NCBI RefSeq assembly: GCF_000482865.1
Contig: NZ_AXWW01000014.1
Coordinates: 62,001 to 126,000, forward strand
Direction of reading: 5' to 3'
Source of the DNA: Actinokineospora inagensis DSM 44258
Lineage (GTDB): Bacteria; Actinomycetota; Actinomycetes; Mycobacteriales; Pseudonocardiaceae
Length of the DNA: 64,000 nt
The notes beneath the pieces were generated by a model, which was not told the origin of the DNA, searched no databases, and saw nothing but the letters and a program-made list of their open reading frames with translations. The translations under genes were made by a program, and so were the position numbers. Below are positions 16,909 to 26,053 of this stretch, in pieces. Each line of letters starts with the position of its first letter. The stretch's first letter is position 1.

Positions 16909-17585
16909 TTCGAGGCGCGCGGGGCGGGGGTGGCGCTTCGTCGATGGGAGGCGGGCTCTGAGGGGCGCGGTGCCGAAGGTGGCGCTTCGTCGATGCGGGG
17001 TGGCTTCCCAGGCGCGAGGTGCGGGGGTGGCGCATTGTCGATGTGGGGAGTTCGAGGCGCACGGTGCAAGGTGGCCGTCCTTACTGATGAGGGGCAGGGT
17101 CAAGAGGCGCCGGGAGAGTCGGCAGGCCCTGCCGATGTGAAGGGGAAGTCCGAGGCGCGGTGTGGGAGGCCATGTTTACTGATGAAGGGTGGTTCAAGGG
17201 GCGCGGGGCGGGTTGGCGATCTCTACTGATGTGAGGGGAAGTTTGAGGCACGCGGCGCGAGGTGGCCACCTTACTGATGAGGGGTGGTTCAAAGGAACCG
17301 CCGGGTGGGTTGGCGCCTCCACTGATGCGAGGGACGTCCGAGGCGTGGTGCGAGGTGGCCATCCTTACTGATGAGGGGCAGGTTTCAAGGGGTGCTGGGC
17401 GGGTGGCGACTCTGCACATGAGAGGGGAGTCGAGGCGCGCGGCGTGGGGAGGCCGCCTCTCAGCAGGTTTTGAGCGCCCGGGGTGAGGGGGCGACCTCTA
17501 GCGGGTTTCAAGGACGCGGTGCATGTGTGTGCGCCTTGTCGATGACGGGCGGGGTTCGAGGGGCGCGGTGCAACCTGGAGCGTGG
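16909..17585. repeat. Array of about 15 degenerate 46-49-bp repeats
   Basis: Each unit begins near ttcgaggcgcg or ttcaaggggcgcgg, passes through a ggtggc-like block, and ends with a cttactgatgagggg-like block. The actgatg core recurs near 17083, 17176, 17223, 17272, 17320 and 17366, steps of 46-49 bp, with a weaker copy (ccgatg) near 17128. The outermost units are the most diverged. The unit length is not a multiple of 3 and no frame is conserved, so it is not a coding repeat. It fills the space between the biosynthetic operon and the ABC exporter genes. Confidence 0.75.
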
Positions 17586-18108
17586 CGCACTGGCACACGG
17601 TGTTGTTGCACTCAGGTTGGCAGGGCAAGTTCCTGAGCCTCCGACTGATGGACGCAGTAGTCGGGGTTGGCAGAGCAGTCTTCGCGGCACCCCACGGTTC
17701 GTACAGGTGCGAGCATCGCATCAAGGTGTCGGCTTGGTTCTTCGCTCTTGACTGTTCCCCACCCGGCGGCTACGCAGGGGCCCGCCCACCCGGGGGCCGG
17801 GGGCCCATTCCTGAACATACCGCGAAAGCCGACCTGTCAAGAGGAAGGCGACTACCCCTGTGGACAGCACCCAACATTGTGGACAACTCAGCGACCAAGG
17901 ACCAACGGGCACAGGGTGCGTGCGTTGATCTGTGCAGGGGACCGAGCTCCCGCTCCACCCTTGCCAACCGCGTCATCACCACCGCCGGGGTTGGCGAGGG
18001 TGGAGTGGGGATCAACCGATCGGTTGATTGGGGGGTCGGTCGAGGTCGGGGGGCGAGGGGGCTGGGCGGTCGATCCGGGGGGGGGGGGTGGGGCGGCAGG
18101 CTTGGGGC
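17586..18108. other. Leader region with a 12-G homopolymer
   Basis: No gene is supported. A run of twelve G at 18077-18088 ends 20 nt before the ATG of the ABC ATPase gene, near the ribosome-binding region. The palindrome-rich segment around 17775-17810 (cacccgggggccgggggccc) could form a terminator. A sequence matching the actinobacterial DnaA box (TGTGGACAA, 17878-17886) also occurs. Confidence 0.5.
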
Positions 18109-19017
18109 ATGGCAATCATCGAGGTGGAGAACCTCGTCAAAAAGTACGGCGGGCACACCGCGGTTGACGGGGTGGGGTTCGCTGTTGAGCCGGGGGAGAT
18201 CTTCGGGATTTTGGGGCCCAATGGGGCCGGGAAGACCACGACCGTCGAGTGTGTTGAGGGGTTGCGCTCGCCGAACAGTGGTCGCATTCGGGTGTGTGGG
18301 ATTGACCCGCAGAGCGGGGATGGCGAGCTGCGGCAGGTGCTCGGCGCCCAACTGCAGGAGAGCGAGTTGCCGGACAAGTTGCGGGTTGGCGAGGCGTTGG
18401 AGTTGTACAGCTCCTTCTACCGGCAGCCCGCTGACTGGCGCGAGCTGGTCGAGGTGTTGAGCCTGGGTGACAAGGTGCGCACCAGGTTCAAGGCGCTCTC
18501 CGGTGGGCAGAAGCAGCGCCTGTCGATCGCGTTGGCGTTGATCGGGTCGCCGCGGGTTGCGGTGCTCGATGAGTTGACCACCGGGTTGGACCCGCAGGCC
18601 CGGCGGGATGTGTGGGAGTTGATCGAGCAGATCCGTGACCGGGGCGTGACCATTTTGCTGGTCACCCACTTCATGGCGGAAGCAGAACGGCTGTGTGACC
18701 GGTTGGCCGTCATCGACGCCGGGAAGGTGGTGGCGATCGACACCCCGGCGGGGTTGGTGTCGCGGGTCGACGACCGGCAGCGGATCCGGTTCCGGCCGTC
18801 CGGGCCGCTTGACCACGCCGTGTTGACCGCGTTGCCCGAGGTCGACTCGGTGGAGCGGGCGGGTAGCCAGTTGGTGGTGACCGGCACCGGTGACCTGTTG
18901 CTCGCCGTGACCACCGTGTTGGCCAGGGAGCGGGTCACCGCGGCCGACCTGCGGGTCGAGCAGACCACCCTCGACGACGCGTTCGTCGCCCTGACCGGCC
19001 GTCGCATCGAATCCTGA
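18109..19017 (+). CDS. ABC transporter ATP-binding protein
   Basis: A 302-residue ATPase of the DrrA/daunorubicin-resistance type. Walker A is GPNGAGKTT (36-44), the signature is LSGGQKQRLS near residue 126, and Walker B lies in RVAVLDELTTGLDP with a downstream switch histidine (VTHFM). The last 80 residues form the extra C-terminal domain seen in exporters of this type (TTLDDAFVALTGRRIE). It should pair with the permease that starts 13 nt later. It is followed by a histidine kinase and response regulator, a common arrangement in which the two-component system controls the exporter. Confidence 0.93.
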   Translation: MAIIEVENLVKKYGGHTAVDGVGFAVEPGEIFGILGPNGAGKTTTVECVEGLRSPNSGRIRVCGIDPQSGDGELRQVLGAQLQESELPDKLRVGEALELYSSFYRQPADWRELVEVLSLGDKVRTRFKALSGGQKQRLSIALALIGSPRVAVLDELTTGLDPQARRDVWELIEQIRDRGVTILLVTHFMAEAERLCDRLAVIDAGKVVAIDTPAGLVSRVDDRQRIRFRPSGPLDHAVLTALPEVDSVERAGSQLVVTGTGDLLLAVTTVLARERVTAADLRVEQTTLDDAFVALTGRRIES

Positions 19018-19030
19018 AGGAGAACCACGA

Positions 19031-19771
19031 ATGTCCGCACTGTTCCGGCTCACCGTCACCGAGACCAAGCTGTTCTTCCGCGAGCCGATGGGCGTGTTCT
19101 TCGCGCTCGCGTTCCCGCCGATCCTGCTCGTCATCCTGGGTTCGGTCCCGTCGATGCGCCACGCCGACCCGGCGTTGGGTGGGCTGCGGGTGATCGACCT
19201 GTACGCGCCGATCGTGGTCGTGATGGCCATCGCGATGTTCGCGGTCAACGGGCTGCCGCAGTTACTGGGCACTTACCGCGAAAAGGGAATCCTCCGTCGC
19301 ATGCGGACAACTCCGGTTAAACCGGGCTTGGTGCTCGCCGCGCAGTTGTTGATGGCCACGGCACTTTCCGTCTCCACCATGGTCGTGATCCTTGCCATCG
19401 GCAGGCTCGCGTTCCAGGTACATCTACCGTCGCAACTAGCCGGTTACGTCATCGCGTACGTGCTGGCCGCGCTGGCCATGTTCGCGATCGGGCTACTGGT
19501 GGCCTCGGTCGCTTCTAGTGGCAAGGCCGCGGGCGCCATCGGCACCGTGCTGTTCTTCCCCACCATGTTCTTCGCGGGCCTGTGGGTGCCTCGCGCCTCT
19601 ATGCCCGACGTCCTGCGTCGGATCAGCGACTTCACGCCGTTGGGCGCGGGCGTGCAATCATTGCAAGACGCCGCAGGTGGGCACTGGCCGCAGTTGCTGC
19701 ACGTGGCCGTCATGCTGGGGTGGGTAGTCGTGGCAGGTGGACTTGCCGCGCGGTACTTCCGCTGGGAGTAA
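19031..19771 (+). CDS. ABC transporter permease (ABC-2 type)
   Basis: A 246-residue membrane protein with six predicted hydrophobic segments, the first after FFREPMGVFF. The central part (GLPQLLGTYREKGILRRMRT, residues 74-93) is the conserved cytoplasmic loop of ABC-2 permeases that contacts the ATPase. An aaggag site precedes the ATG. One copy paired with the upstream ATPase would form a 2+2 half-exporter for a drug or lipid substrate. The substrate cannot be told. It is the second of four closely spaced genes (18109-21662). Confidence 0.92.
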   Translation: MSALFRLTVTETKLFFREPMGVFFALAFPPILLVILGSVPSMRHADPALGGLRVIDLYAPIVVVMAIAMFAVNGLPQLLGTYREKGILRRMRTTPVKPGLVLAAQLLMATALSVSTMVVILAIGRLAFQVHLPSQLAGYVIAYVLAALAMFAIGLLVASVASSGKAAGAIGTVLFFPTMFFAGLWVPRASMPDVLRRISDFTPLGAGVQSLQDAAGGHWPQLLHVAVMLGWVVVAGGLAARYFRWE

Positions 19772-19776
19772 GCACG

Positions 19777-21042
19777 ATGGTGGGACCACACGCGGAGTTC
19801 GACCGGTTGGAGCGGCGGGAGACGCTGGCCTTCAAGGTCCTGCCCTACTTCCTGCTCGCGGTCAGCCTCGCGGTAACGCTGCTACAGCCGCTGTGGGACG
19901 TGTCGGCCAACCTCCCGGCTGTGCTCGGGCTCACCGCGGTCACCGTGGCCTGGGTGTTCTCTTACCACAGGGCGCCGCCGCGGTGGCTCGACAACGCACC
20001 GCTCATGGCCGTGTACTACGCGGGCCTGATTGTGCTGGCCGCGGCCCTCGTCGCGGTCGCGCCTTGGTACGGCTTCTTCACCATCGTCGGCTACGGCAAG
20101 GCGTTCCAGTGCCTGCGCGGCCGCTGGCGGTACGTGGGGGTCACGGCCACGGCGCTGGTCGCGGCGGAGTCATACCTGGGCGGGAAGATCAACGCGGACA
20201 ACTGGTGGGCGTGGTTGGCGCTCGGCGCGATCACCGCGGTGCTGGCCGGGTCGATCTCGTACTTCGCCGACATGGCCGACGTGCGCAACGACCGGCAGCG
20301 GCAGTCGCTCGACGAGCTGCACGAGGCGAACGCCAAGCTGGAGGCGGCGCTGGAGGAGAACGCGGGCCTGCACGCCCAACTGCTGGTGCAGGCCCGCGAG
20401 GCGGGGGTGCTCGACGAGCGGCAGCGGATGGCCCGGGAGATCCACGACACCCTCGCCCAGGGCCTGGCGGGCATCCTCACCCAGTTGCAGGCCGCCGAAC
20501 AGCACCTCGACGACCCGGCCACGTCCAGCAGGCACGTGGCGAACGCGATGAACCTGGCCAGGGAAAGCCTCACCGAGGCCCGGCGCACCGTGCACGCGGT
20601 GGAACCGGCCGCGCTCGCCGAGGCCAGACTGCCGGAGGCGATCGGCGACGTGGCGCGGCGGTGGTCGGAGGTCAACCAGGTCACCGCCATCCTGACCACG
20701 ACCGGCGACGCCCGCCCGATGCACGCCGACGTGGAGGTCGCCCTGCTGCGGACCGCCCAGGAGGCGCTGGCCAACGTCGCCAAGCACGCCCGAGCGGGCC
20801 GGGTCGGCCTGACCCTGTCCTACATGGAGGACCTGGTGACCCTGGACGTCCGCGACGACGGGGTGGGGTTCGACCCGAACGCCAAGCGCGCCAACGGGTC
20901 CACCCAGGGCGGCTTCGGCCTGACCGGCATGCGGCAGCGGGTGCAGCGGCTGGCGGGCAGGCTGGAGATCGAGTCCGAACCGGGCGGTGGCACCGCGATC
21001 TCGGCCGCCGTCCCCGCCATCCCCGCCGGAGGCGCCCAGTGA
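19777..21042 (+). CDS. Sensor histidine kinase, NarL-type partner
   Basis: A 421-residue kinase. Five or six hydrophobic segments fill residues 20-155. A short coiled coil (DELHEANAKLEAALEENAGL) leads to the HisKA_3 dimerisation domain with the phospho-accepting His in MAREIHDTLAQGLAG, and the HATPase domain has NVAKHA (N box), DDGVGFDP (G1) and GGFGLTGMRQR (G2). This fold phosphorylates NarL-type regulators, and exactly such a regulator overlaps its 3-prime end by 4 nt. The short periplasmic loops suggest it senses a membrane signal or drug, as in exporter-linked sensors. It starts 5 nt after the permease stop. Confidence 0.92.
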   Translation: MVGPHAEFDRLERRETLAFKVLPYFLLAVSLAVTLLQPLWDVSANLPAVLGLTAVTVAWVFSYHRAPPRWLDNAPLMAVYYAGLIVLAAALVAVAPWYGFFTIVGYGKAFQCLRGRWRYVGVTATALVAAESYLGGKINADNWWAWLALGAITAVLAGSISYFADMADVRNDRQRQSLDELHEANAKLEAALEENAGLHAQLLVQAREAGVLDERQRMAREIHDTLAQGLAGILTQLQAAEQHLDDPATSSRHVANAMNLARESLTEARRTVHAVEPAALAEARLPEAIGDVARRWSEVNQVTAILTTTGDARPMHADVEVALLRTAQEALANVAKHARAGRVGLTLSYMEDLVTLDVRDDGVGFDPNAKRANGSTQGGFGLTGMRQRVQRLAGRLEIESEPGGGTAISAAVPAIPAGGAQ

Positions 21043-21662
21043 TCTCGCTGCTCATCGTCGACGACCACCCGGTGGTGCGCGACGGCCTGCGCGGCATGTT
21101 CACCGCCGACCCGAGGTTCGAGGTGCTCGGCGAGGCGGGCGACGGCGCGGAGGCCATCGCGGCGGGCGAACGACTGCGCCCGGACGTGATCCTGATGGAC
21201 TTGCGGATGCCGCGCACCGACGGGGTCACCGCGATCAAGGAGCTGACCAGGCGCGGCGTGCGGTCCCGGGTGCTGGTGCTGACCACCTACGACACCGACA
21301 GCGACGTCCTGCCCGCCATCGAGGCCGGCGCGACGGGGTACCTGCTCAAGGACGCGCCCCGGGAGGAGCTGTTCCGCGCGGTGGAGGCGGCGGCCCAGGG
21401 GCAGGCGGTCCTCTCCCCCGCCGTGGCGAGCCGGTTGATGCACCAGATCCGGCAACCGGCGTCCGAACCGCTGTCCCAGCGCGAGCTGGAGGTCTTGGCG
21501 CTGATCGCCAAGGGCTCCACCAACCGCGAGGCCGCCCGGCAGTTGTTCATCAGCGAAGCCACGGTCAAAACGCACCTGCTGCACGTGTACGCGAAACTCG
21601 GCGTCACCGACCGCGCCTCCGCCGTCGCCACCGCCTTCTCGCGCGGCTACCTGACCCCCTGA
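21039..21662 (+). CDS. Response regulator, NarL/LuxR family
   Basis: A 207-residue regulator. The receiver domain (1-120) has the acidic pair in IVDDHP, the phosphorylation site Asp54 in ILMDLRMP, and Lys in YLLKDAP. The C-terminal LuxR-type helix-turn-helix (LSQRELEVLALIAKGSTNRE, then ISEATVKTHLLHVYAKLGV) starts near residue 143. The GTG start overlaps the kinase stop. It most likely controls the ABC exporter genes immediately upstream. A weak GTGGCC-CT-GGCCAC hairpin lies about 10 nt after the stop. Confidence 0.93.
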   Translation: MISLLIVDDHPVVRDGLRGMFTADPRFEVLGEAGDGAEAIAAGERLRPDVILMDLRMPRTDGVTAIKELTRRGVRSRVLVLTTYDTDSDVLPAIEAGATGYLLKDAPREELFRAVEAAAQGQAVLSPAVASRLMHQIRQPASEPLSQRELEVLALIAKGSTNREAARQLFISEATVKTHLLHVYAKLGVTDRASAVATAFSRGYLTP

Positions 21663-21776
21663 AATGGGCGTGGCCCTGGCCACAGGAATGCGCCGCCGGT
21701 TTCGCCACCCGCCCGGGGATAAGGCACGATTGGCCCCTGATCAGCGGGAATCCCCGCACCGGGAAGGGGATGGGAA

Positions 21777-23450
21777 GTGGGTGGTTGGGCCACGGTGCGG
21801 GCGGAGCGGCGCGTGCTGGGGGTCGTGCACAACATCACCGCCGCGACCCGGTTGTTGGACGTGATCGGCCTGGTCGCGGGGGATGCCCGGGTGCTGGTCG
21901 AGTTCACCGTGCCGGGGTCGTCGGCGTTCACCGAGGGGACCGAGGCGTTTCTCGCCACCCGCGGAATCCGGGTCCGCCCGTGGACGTCGGCACGGTCGGA
22001 CGGTTACCACCTGGCGATCATCGCGAGCCTCGGCGGTGATCTGGGCACCATTTCCGCCAATCGGCTGATTTTGCCCCATGGAATGGGATATAATAAGTAC
22101 CTTCCCAGGGAAACAGGGAAACAGGGAAACAGGGAAACAGGGAAACAGGGAAACAGGGAAACAGGGAAACAGGGAAACAGGGAAACAGGGGCGGAGTTCG
22201 GGTTCGAGCCGCGCTGGCTGGTGGCGGGCGGCGAGCTGATCCCGCACGCCCTGGTGCTGTCCCACGTGGAGCAGCGGACCCGGCTGGCGGCGGCGTGCCC
22301 GGAGGCGGTCGGGGTCAGCGTGGTGGGCGGCGACCCGGTCCTGGACCGGCTGCGCGCGAGCGTCCCGCTGCGTCCGGTGTACCGGCGCGCGCTGGGCGTG
22401 GAGGACGGGCAACGGTTGGTTGTGCTGTCGTCGACCTGGGGATCTGCCTCACTGCTCGGCACCGGGATCGACCTGGTCCGCCGGTTCGCGCGGCTGCCGC
22501 TGGACGAGTACCGGGTCGTGACCGCCCTGCACCCCAACATCGCGGCCTGGCACGGCGAGTGGCAGTTGCGGAACTGGCTGCGTGAGTGCTCCCGCGCCGG
22601 GATCACCTTGCTACCGCAGCCAGACGACTGGCAAGCCGCTGTGGTCGCCGCGGATGTCGTAGTCGGCGACCAAGGTTCGGTCACGTTCTACAGCGCCGCA
22701 CTGGACCGTCCAGTCCTGCTTGCCGTAGCACCCCTTCACACCGTGACGCCCGCGTCCCCCATCGGCCGTTTCCTACGACGCGCTCCTCTACTCGACGACG
22801 CCAAGGACCTCGCCAAGCAGTTGGACGACGTAATCACCACCTACGACCCCACCGATCTGGCCGACCTCACCGCGCTGGCGACCTCAGCACCCGACGAGTC
22901 CGCCGCTCTACTGCGGTCGTGCTTCTACAACCTGATGGACCTATCCGAGCCTCCTTACCCCGCAGAAGTCCGCGCCGTGTCGTGCCCGGACAGACTCACC
23001 CGTGACGTCGAGGCACAACTGGTCCAGACGGAACTGACCGGCCTAACCGTTGCGGTAACCCGATTTCCTGCGTTGCTGGATGCGCACAAGGGCCTGCCGC
23101 CGAACACCCATCTCGTAGTCAGCACCCGCGAACCACTGCGCCGCTACCTCGAACTGGCCGAAATCATCCTCGTACCCGACGCCGCAGACGCCACTGAAGT
23201 GCTCCGCGGACTCCCCGGCTGCGCGCTGGCCGCAGGACCGGTGTCCGAACACGAGTGGCTGGTCGTCACCCGCGATGGCAACGAGGTCTACGTAACCGGC
23301 CTCGACGACGCAAGCGCTTCCGTCGTCCACGCCTGGCTAACCGCGCACGGTAGCCTCGTCGACCTACCGTGCCGGTTGTCGGTAAGACACGGAAACCGCC
23401 TCGTGACGGCCGAGTTCAAGACGCCAACAAGTTCCGCAGCTCGCGGATAA
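21777..23450 (+). CDS. GT-B-like protein with internal 8-bp repeat
   Basis: A 557-residue cytoplasmic protein of a family common in actinomycetes and usually left unnamed. The overall pattern (LILPHGMGYNKY, then GDPVLDRL, LVVLSSTWG, VTALHPN and a VVGDQGSVTFYSA loop) resembles CDP-glycerol glycerophosphotransferase and UDP-GlcNAc 2-epimerase GT-B folds, so a sugar or polyol-phosphate transfer is possible but not shown. The GTG start at 21777 follows gggaagggga. Residues 111-138 consist of ETGKQGNR repeats, encoded by 10.5 copies of an 8-bp unit, which separate the PHG motif from the rest of the N-domain. The 3-prime end overlaps the convergent STAND gene by 35 nt. Confidence 0.75.
   Translation: MGGWATVRAERRVLGVVHNITAATRLLDVIGLVAGDARVLVEFTVPGSSAFTEGTEAFLATRGIRVRPWTSARSDGYHLAIIASLGGDLGTISANRLILPHGMGYNKYLPRETGKQGNRETGKQGNRETGKQGNRETGAEFGFEPRWLVAGGELIPHALVLSHVEQRTRLAAACPEAVGVSVVGGDPVLDRLRASVPLRPVYRRALGVEDGQRLVVLSSTWGSASLLGTGIDLVRRFARLPLDEYRVVTALHPNIAAWHGEWQLRNWLRECSRAGITLLPQPDDWQAAVVAADVVVGDQGSVTFYSAALDRPVLLAVAPLHTVTPASPIGRFLRRAPLLDDAKDLAKQLDDVITTYDPTDLADLTALATSAPDESAALLRSCFYNLMDLSEPPYPAEVRAVSCPDRLTRDVEAQLVQTELTGLTVAVTRFPALLDAHKGLPPNTHLVVSTREPLRRYLELAEIILVPDAADATEVLRGLPGCALAAGPVSEHEWLVVTRDGNEVYVTGLDDASASVVHAWLTAHGSLVDLPCRLSVRHGNRLVTAEFKTPTSSAARG
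22107..22190 (+). repeat. Perfect 8-bp x 10.5 tandem repeat in coding frame
   Basis: The unit agggaaac is repeated ten times plus four bases with no mismatch, in DNA far richer in A than the genome average. Three units make one eight-residue peptide repeat. Since 8 is not a multiple of 3, gain or loss of one or two units would shift the frame of the host gene, and only changes of three units are neutral. At the present copy number the frame is open on both sides. Confidence 0.97.
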
Positions 23451-25461
23451 GCGGCTCATACCCAAAGGTCTCAGCAATCTGCAGCGCCTGCCGGTAGCCG
23501 TCGGCAGCGGTATCGTCGTTCCCCTGCGCCGCGGCGACGCGTCCGAGCAGGGTCAGGATCTGGGCCTCGTCGAACGGCCTGCCCAGCATCCGCATGGCGG
23601 TCAACGCGTCTGAGCACCGGGACACGGCGTCCTCGTACCGCCCGGCCTGGAACAGCGCGGTGCCCAGGAGCAGGTCGCACTTGGCGACGTTCATCGTCTC
23701 CGCACCGAACTCCGCGCGTGCCGCACTGAGCAACTCGATCGCCTCGTCCGGCGCGCAGCACTTGGCCAAGTGCATCTTCGCCACAGCCACCCGGCGACCG
23801 ATGCCGATACCCTCCGCGAACTCCAGGTTCTCGCGCAGCAGCACGCCGGCGCGTTCGCGATCATCTGATCCGAGGAAGGCCAGGCCCAAGGTCTCCACGG
23901 CGGTGGCGATGAGGTCGCGATTGCCCGTGCCGCGCGCGACGTCCAGCGATTCCCGGCCCAGCGGTACGGCTGCTTCCGGTCGGCCACCGTGCATCTCGGC
24001 GAACGCCTGCTGAGTCAGCAAGATCGCCACGAGGTCGTCGCGTCCGGCGGCCCGCGCGGCCTCGGCGCCGATACGACCCGCTGCGGCGAGGTCAGCGTGG
24101 TACTTGCCCCACTCGTGCAGCGGCCACAGCAACAGCGCGAGTTCCCAGGCGTAGTCGGGGTGGCCTGCTTCGACCGCGCGCTCCACCACGCTCAACAGGT
24201 TCGACCGCTCAGCCACCAACCAGTTCCTCGGCTTGGCCGGCGCCAGAGCATCAAATCGCGCCAGTTCCGGGACGAACATGTCCCGCCACGGGCGTTGCGG
24301 CATCATCGCGTGGCCCGCTGCCACACCGACGTGGTGGTAGTGCGCGAGAACGCGGGCGAGCAAATCAGGATCATCCGTGCGCTGTGACGCGTGCAGGCGA
24401 ACGAGCGTGTGCATACTCAACCTGCCTTTCGCGGACTCTTGCACCAACTTGGCGCTGATGAGCTCATCGACGCCGTCCCCGGCCGCGTTGGCGCCCACGA
24501 CAGCCGCGATGGTGTCCGGGTGCACGTCACCGCTCCCGGGATGCACGCCCAGCAGGTGGTAACAGATGCGCGCGGACTCACCGAGTCGTTCATAGGCCGC
24601 GTCGAACACGGCCGACACCGACAGGCCCGCTTCCTTTGACAGCACGGCCAGTCTGCGCTTCTGGTCTTCGAGTTCCCGCACGTACCGGCCGATGCGCCGA
24701 TGTGGGAAGTGCTTGATCGTCGACCCGGCCACGCAGAGCGCGATCGGCAGTCCGGCGCAGAAACCGGCCAGCGCCGCAACCGCCTCCGGCTCGGCAGAAG
24801 TCCTTTCCTGACCGATGATCTCGGTCAAAAGCATCCAGGATGCCGCGTCCTCCAAGGGAGCCAGGTTGACCACCACGGCCTGCTCGCTGATCCCCAGCCC
24901 GCTGAGCCCACCCGTCGCGGTCACCACCACCACCGACCGACCGCCGCCGGGCGTGAACATGCGCACCTGCGGCGGCGACAACGCCTTGTCGACGATCACC
25001 GCGATCCGCTTGTCCGCCGACCAGGACCGGAACGCGCTGGCCCGCCCGCTCGCGGTGGCCGGGATCGTGCCCGGCTCATATCCCGCTTCCAGCAGGAACT
25101 CCCCCAGCACGGTGCCTTCCAACCCGTCCCGCTCCACCGCGGCCAGGTCGGCCGCGAAGTGCCCGTCCGGGAACTCGTCGGCGTGTTCCCCCAGCCACTT
25201 CCGCGCGACCTCGGTCTTCCCCACGCCGGGCAGACCGGAGAACACCATGACCAGCGGCCGCCTCGGATCAGCCCGCTGCCAAGCCTGATCAGCCTCCGCC
25301 AACACCCGCGACTGGTTCGTGAAGTAGGGCGACTCCGGGGGAACCATCCGCGGCACCCGCACCGACCGAACTCCGTGGAAGTGCAGGTCGCCATTGATCT
25401 GGTTGGCCTGCACCGCGTTGGTGGCGTACCCCGACAACACGTTCCGGACGCCGTCGACCAT
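23416..25461 (-). CDS. STAND (NB-ARC) ATPase with TPR repeats
   Basis: A 681-residue regulator-like ATPase. The N-terminal segment GYATNAVQANQINGDLHFHG is a short linker found at the start of many actinobacterial STAND proteins. Walker A is SGLPGVGKTEVAR near residue 75, and an NB-ARC core, winged helix and helical repeats follow. From about residue 470 TPR-like helices (GRPEAAVPLGRESLDVARG, then AGRYEDAVSRCSDAL) run to the end. No DNA-binding or effector domain is obvious, so it may act as a signalling switch. I chose the ATG at 25461 because the conserved linker begins there; an upstream open frame is repeat-like. Its end overlaps the convergent gene. Confidence 0.82.
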   Translation of the reverse strand: MVDGVRNVLSGYATNAVQANQINGDLHFHGVRSVRVPRMVPPESPYFTNQSRVLAEADQAWQRADPRRPLVMVFSGLPGVGKTEVARKWLGEHADEFPDGHFAADLAAVERDGLEGTVLGEFLLEAGYEPGTIPATASGRASAFRSWSADKRIAVIVDKALSPPQVRMFTPGGGRSVVVVTATGGLSGLGISEQAVVVNLAPLEDAASWMLLTEIIGQERTSAEPEAVAALAGFCAGLPIALCVAGSTIKHFPHRRIGRYVRELEDQKRRLAVLSKEAGLSVSAVFDAAYERLGESARICYHLLGVHPGSGDVHPDTIAAVVGANAAGDGVDELISAKLVQESAKGRLSMHTLVRLHASQRTDDPDLLARVLAHYHHVGVAAGHAMMPQRPWRDMFVPELARFDALAPAKPRNWLVAERSNLLSVVERAVEAGHPDYAWELALLLWPLHEWGKYHADLAAAGRIGAEAARAAGRDDLVAILLTQQAFAEMHGGRPEAAVPLGRESLDVARGTGNRDLIATAVETLGLAFLGSDDRERAGVLLRENLEFAEGIGIGRRVAVAKMHLAKCCAPDEAIELLSAARAEFGAETMNVAKCDLLLGTALFQAGRYEDAVSRCSDALTAMRMLGRPFDEAQILTLLGRVAAAQGNDDTAADGYRQALQIAETFGYEPLIRELRNLLAS

Positions 25462-26053
25462 CAATCCCCTCCGCGACTCGACCCGGGGCCCAGCGTACCG
25501 ATCTCGCGGCCAGCCGTAGCCCCGATCACCCGGATCGCCACAAGGTCCACTCAGGACGCGGGTGTGCGCCACTTTCGGGTACGGAGCGTACTCGTTGCCC
25601 GGCAAGGCATTCCGGTTCTCGTGAACCCCGCTTATCGAACGGGTGATCGAACGCCGGAACGCTCCCCTTCGCCGCCGAACCTGCGGATACTCGACACCAG
25701 CACCTTCGAACCACAGGGGAAACACCATGATCACGGCTCTGACAACACCCTCGCGCCCGGTCCGTGCACACTCGGACCGGGGCCTCGTCCGCCCCGGTCT
25801 CCGCGTGAACGCGGGCGTCCCCTCGCACGCACCGCCGAGCCGGACACCCAGCGGCCCCGCGCCTGCCGCAAGGCCACACCCGCCTCCGCCTCGACCACCC
25901 GCCGACCGCAGCCTGCCCGACCGACCACGCCACACCCGCCCTGTCACTCCGCACCGCCAGGTTCGGCGATCACCTCGCCGAACGCACGAGTGGGGACGTC
26001 GTCACCCGGATTGGTCTAGGTCGTGGCCGCGCGGCCCGGCCAGACTCCGGGGA
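25462..26053. other. Divergent intergenic region
   Basis: This region lies between the STAND gene (minus) and the propeller gene (plus). A plus-strand frame from an ATG at 25727 (with a fair aggggaa site) runs in phase into the propeller gene, but encodes an Arg/Pro-rich stretch in front of a clear signal peptide. I do not count it. No operator, repeat or RNA gene was seen. Confidence 0.45.

Noticed and set aside
17083-17380. Hammerhead-ribozyme-like CTGATGA cores in the 47-bp array
   Set aside because: The core recurs, but no stem II followed by GAAA and no cleavage-site helix were found, so the ribozyme fold is not supported.
16909-17585. CRISPR array
   Set aside because: Units are contiguous, degenerate and without unique spacers, and no cas gene is present.
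22107-22190. Repeat as CRISPR or binding-site array
   Set aside because: It is a perfect microsatellite within an open coding frame, and no spacers exist.
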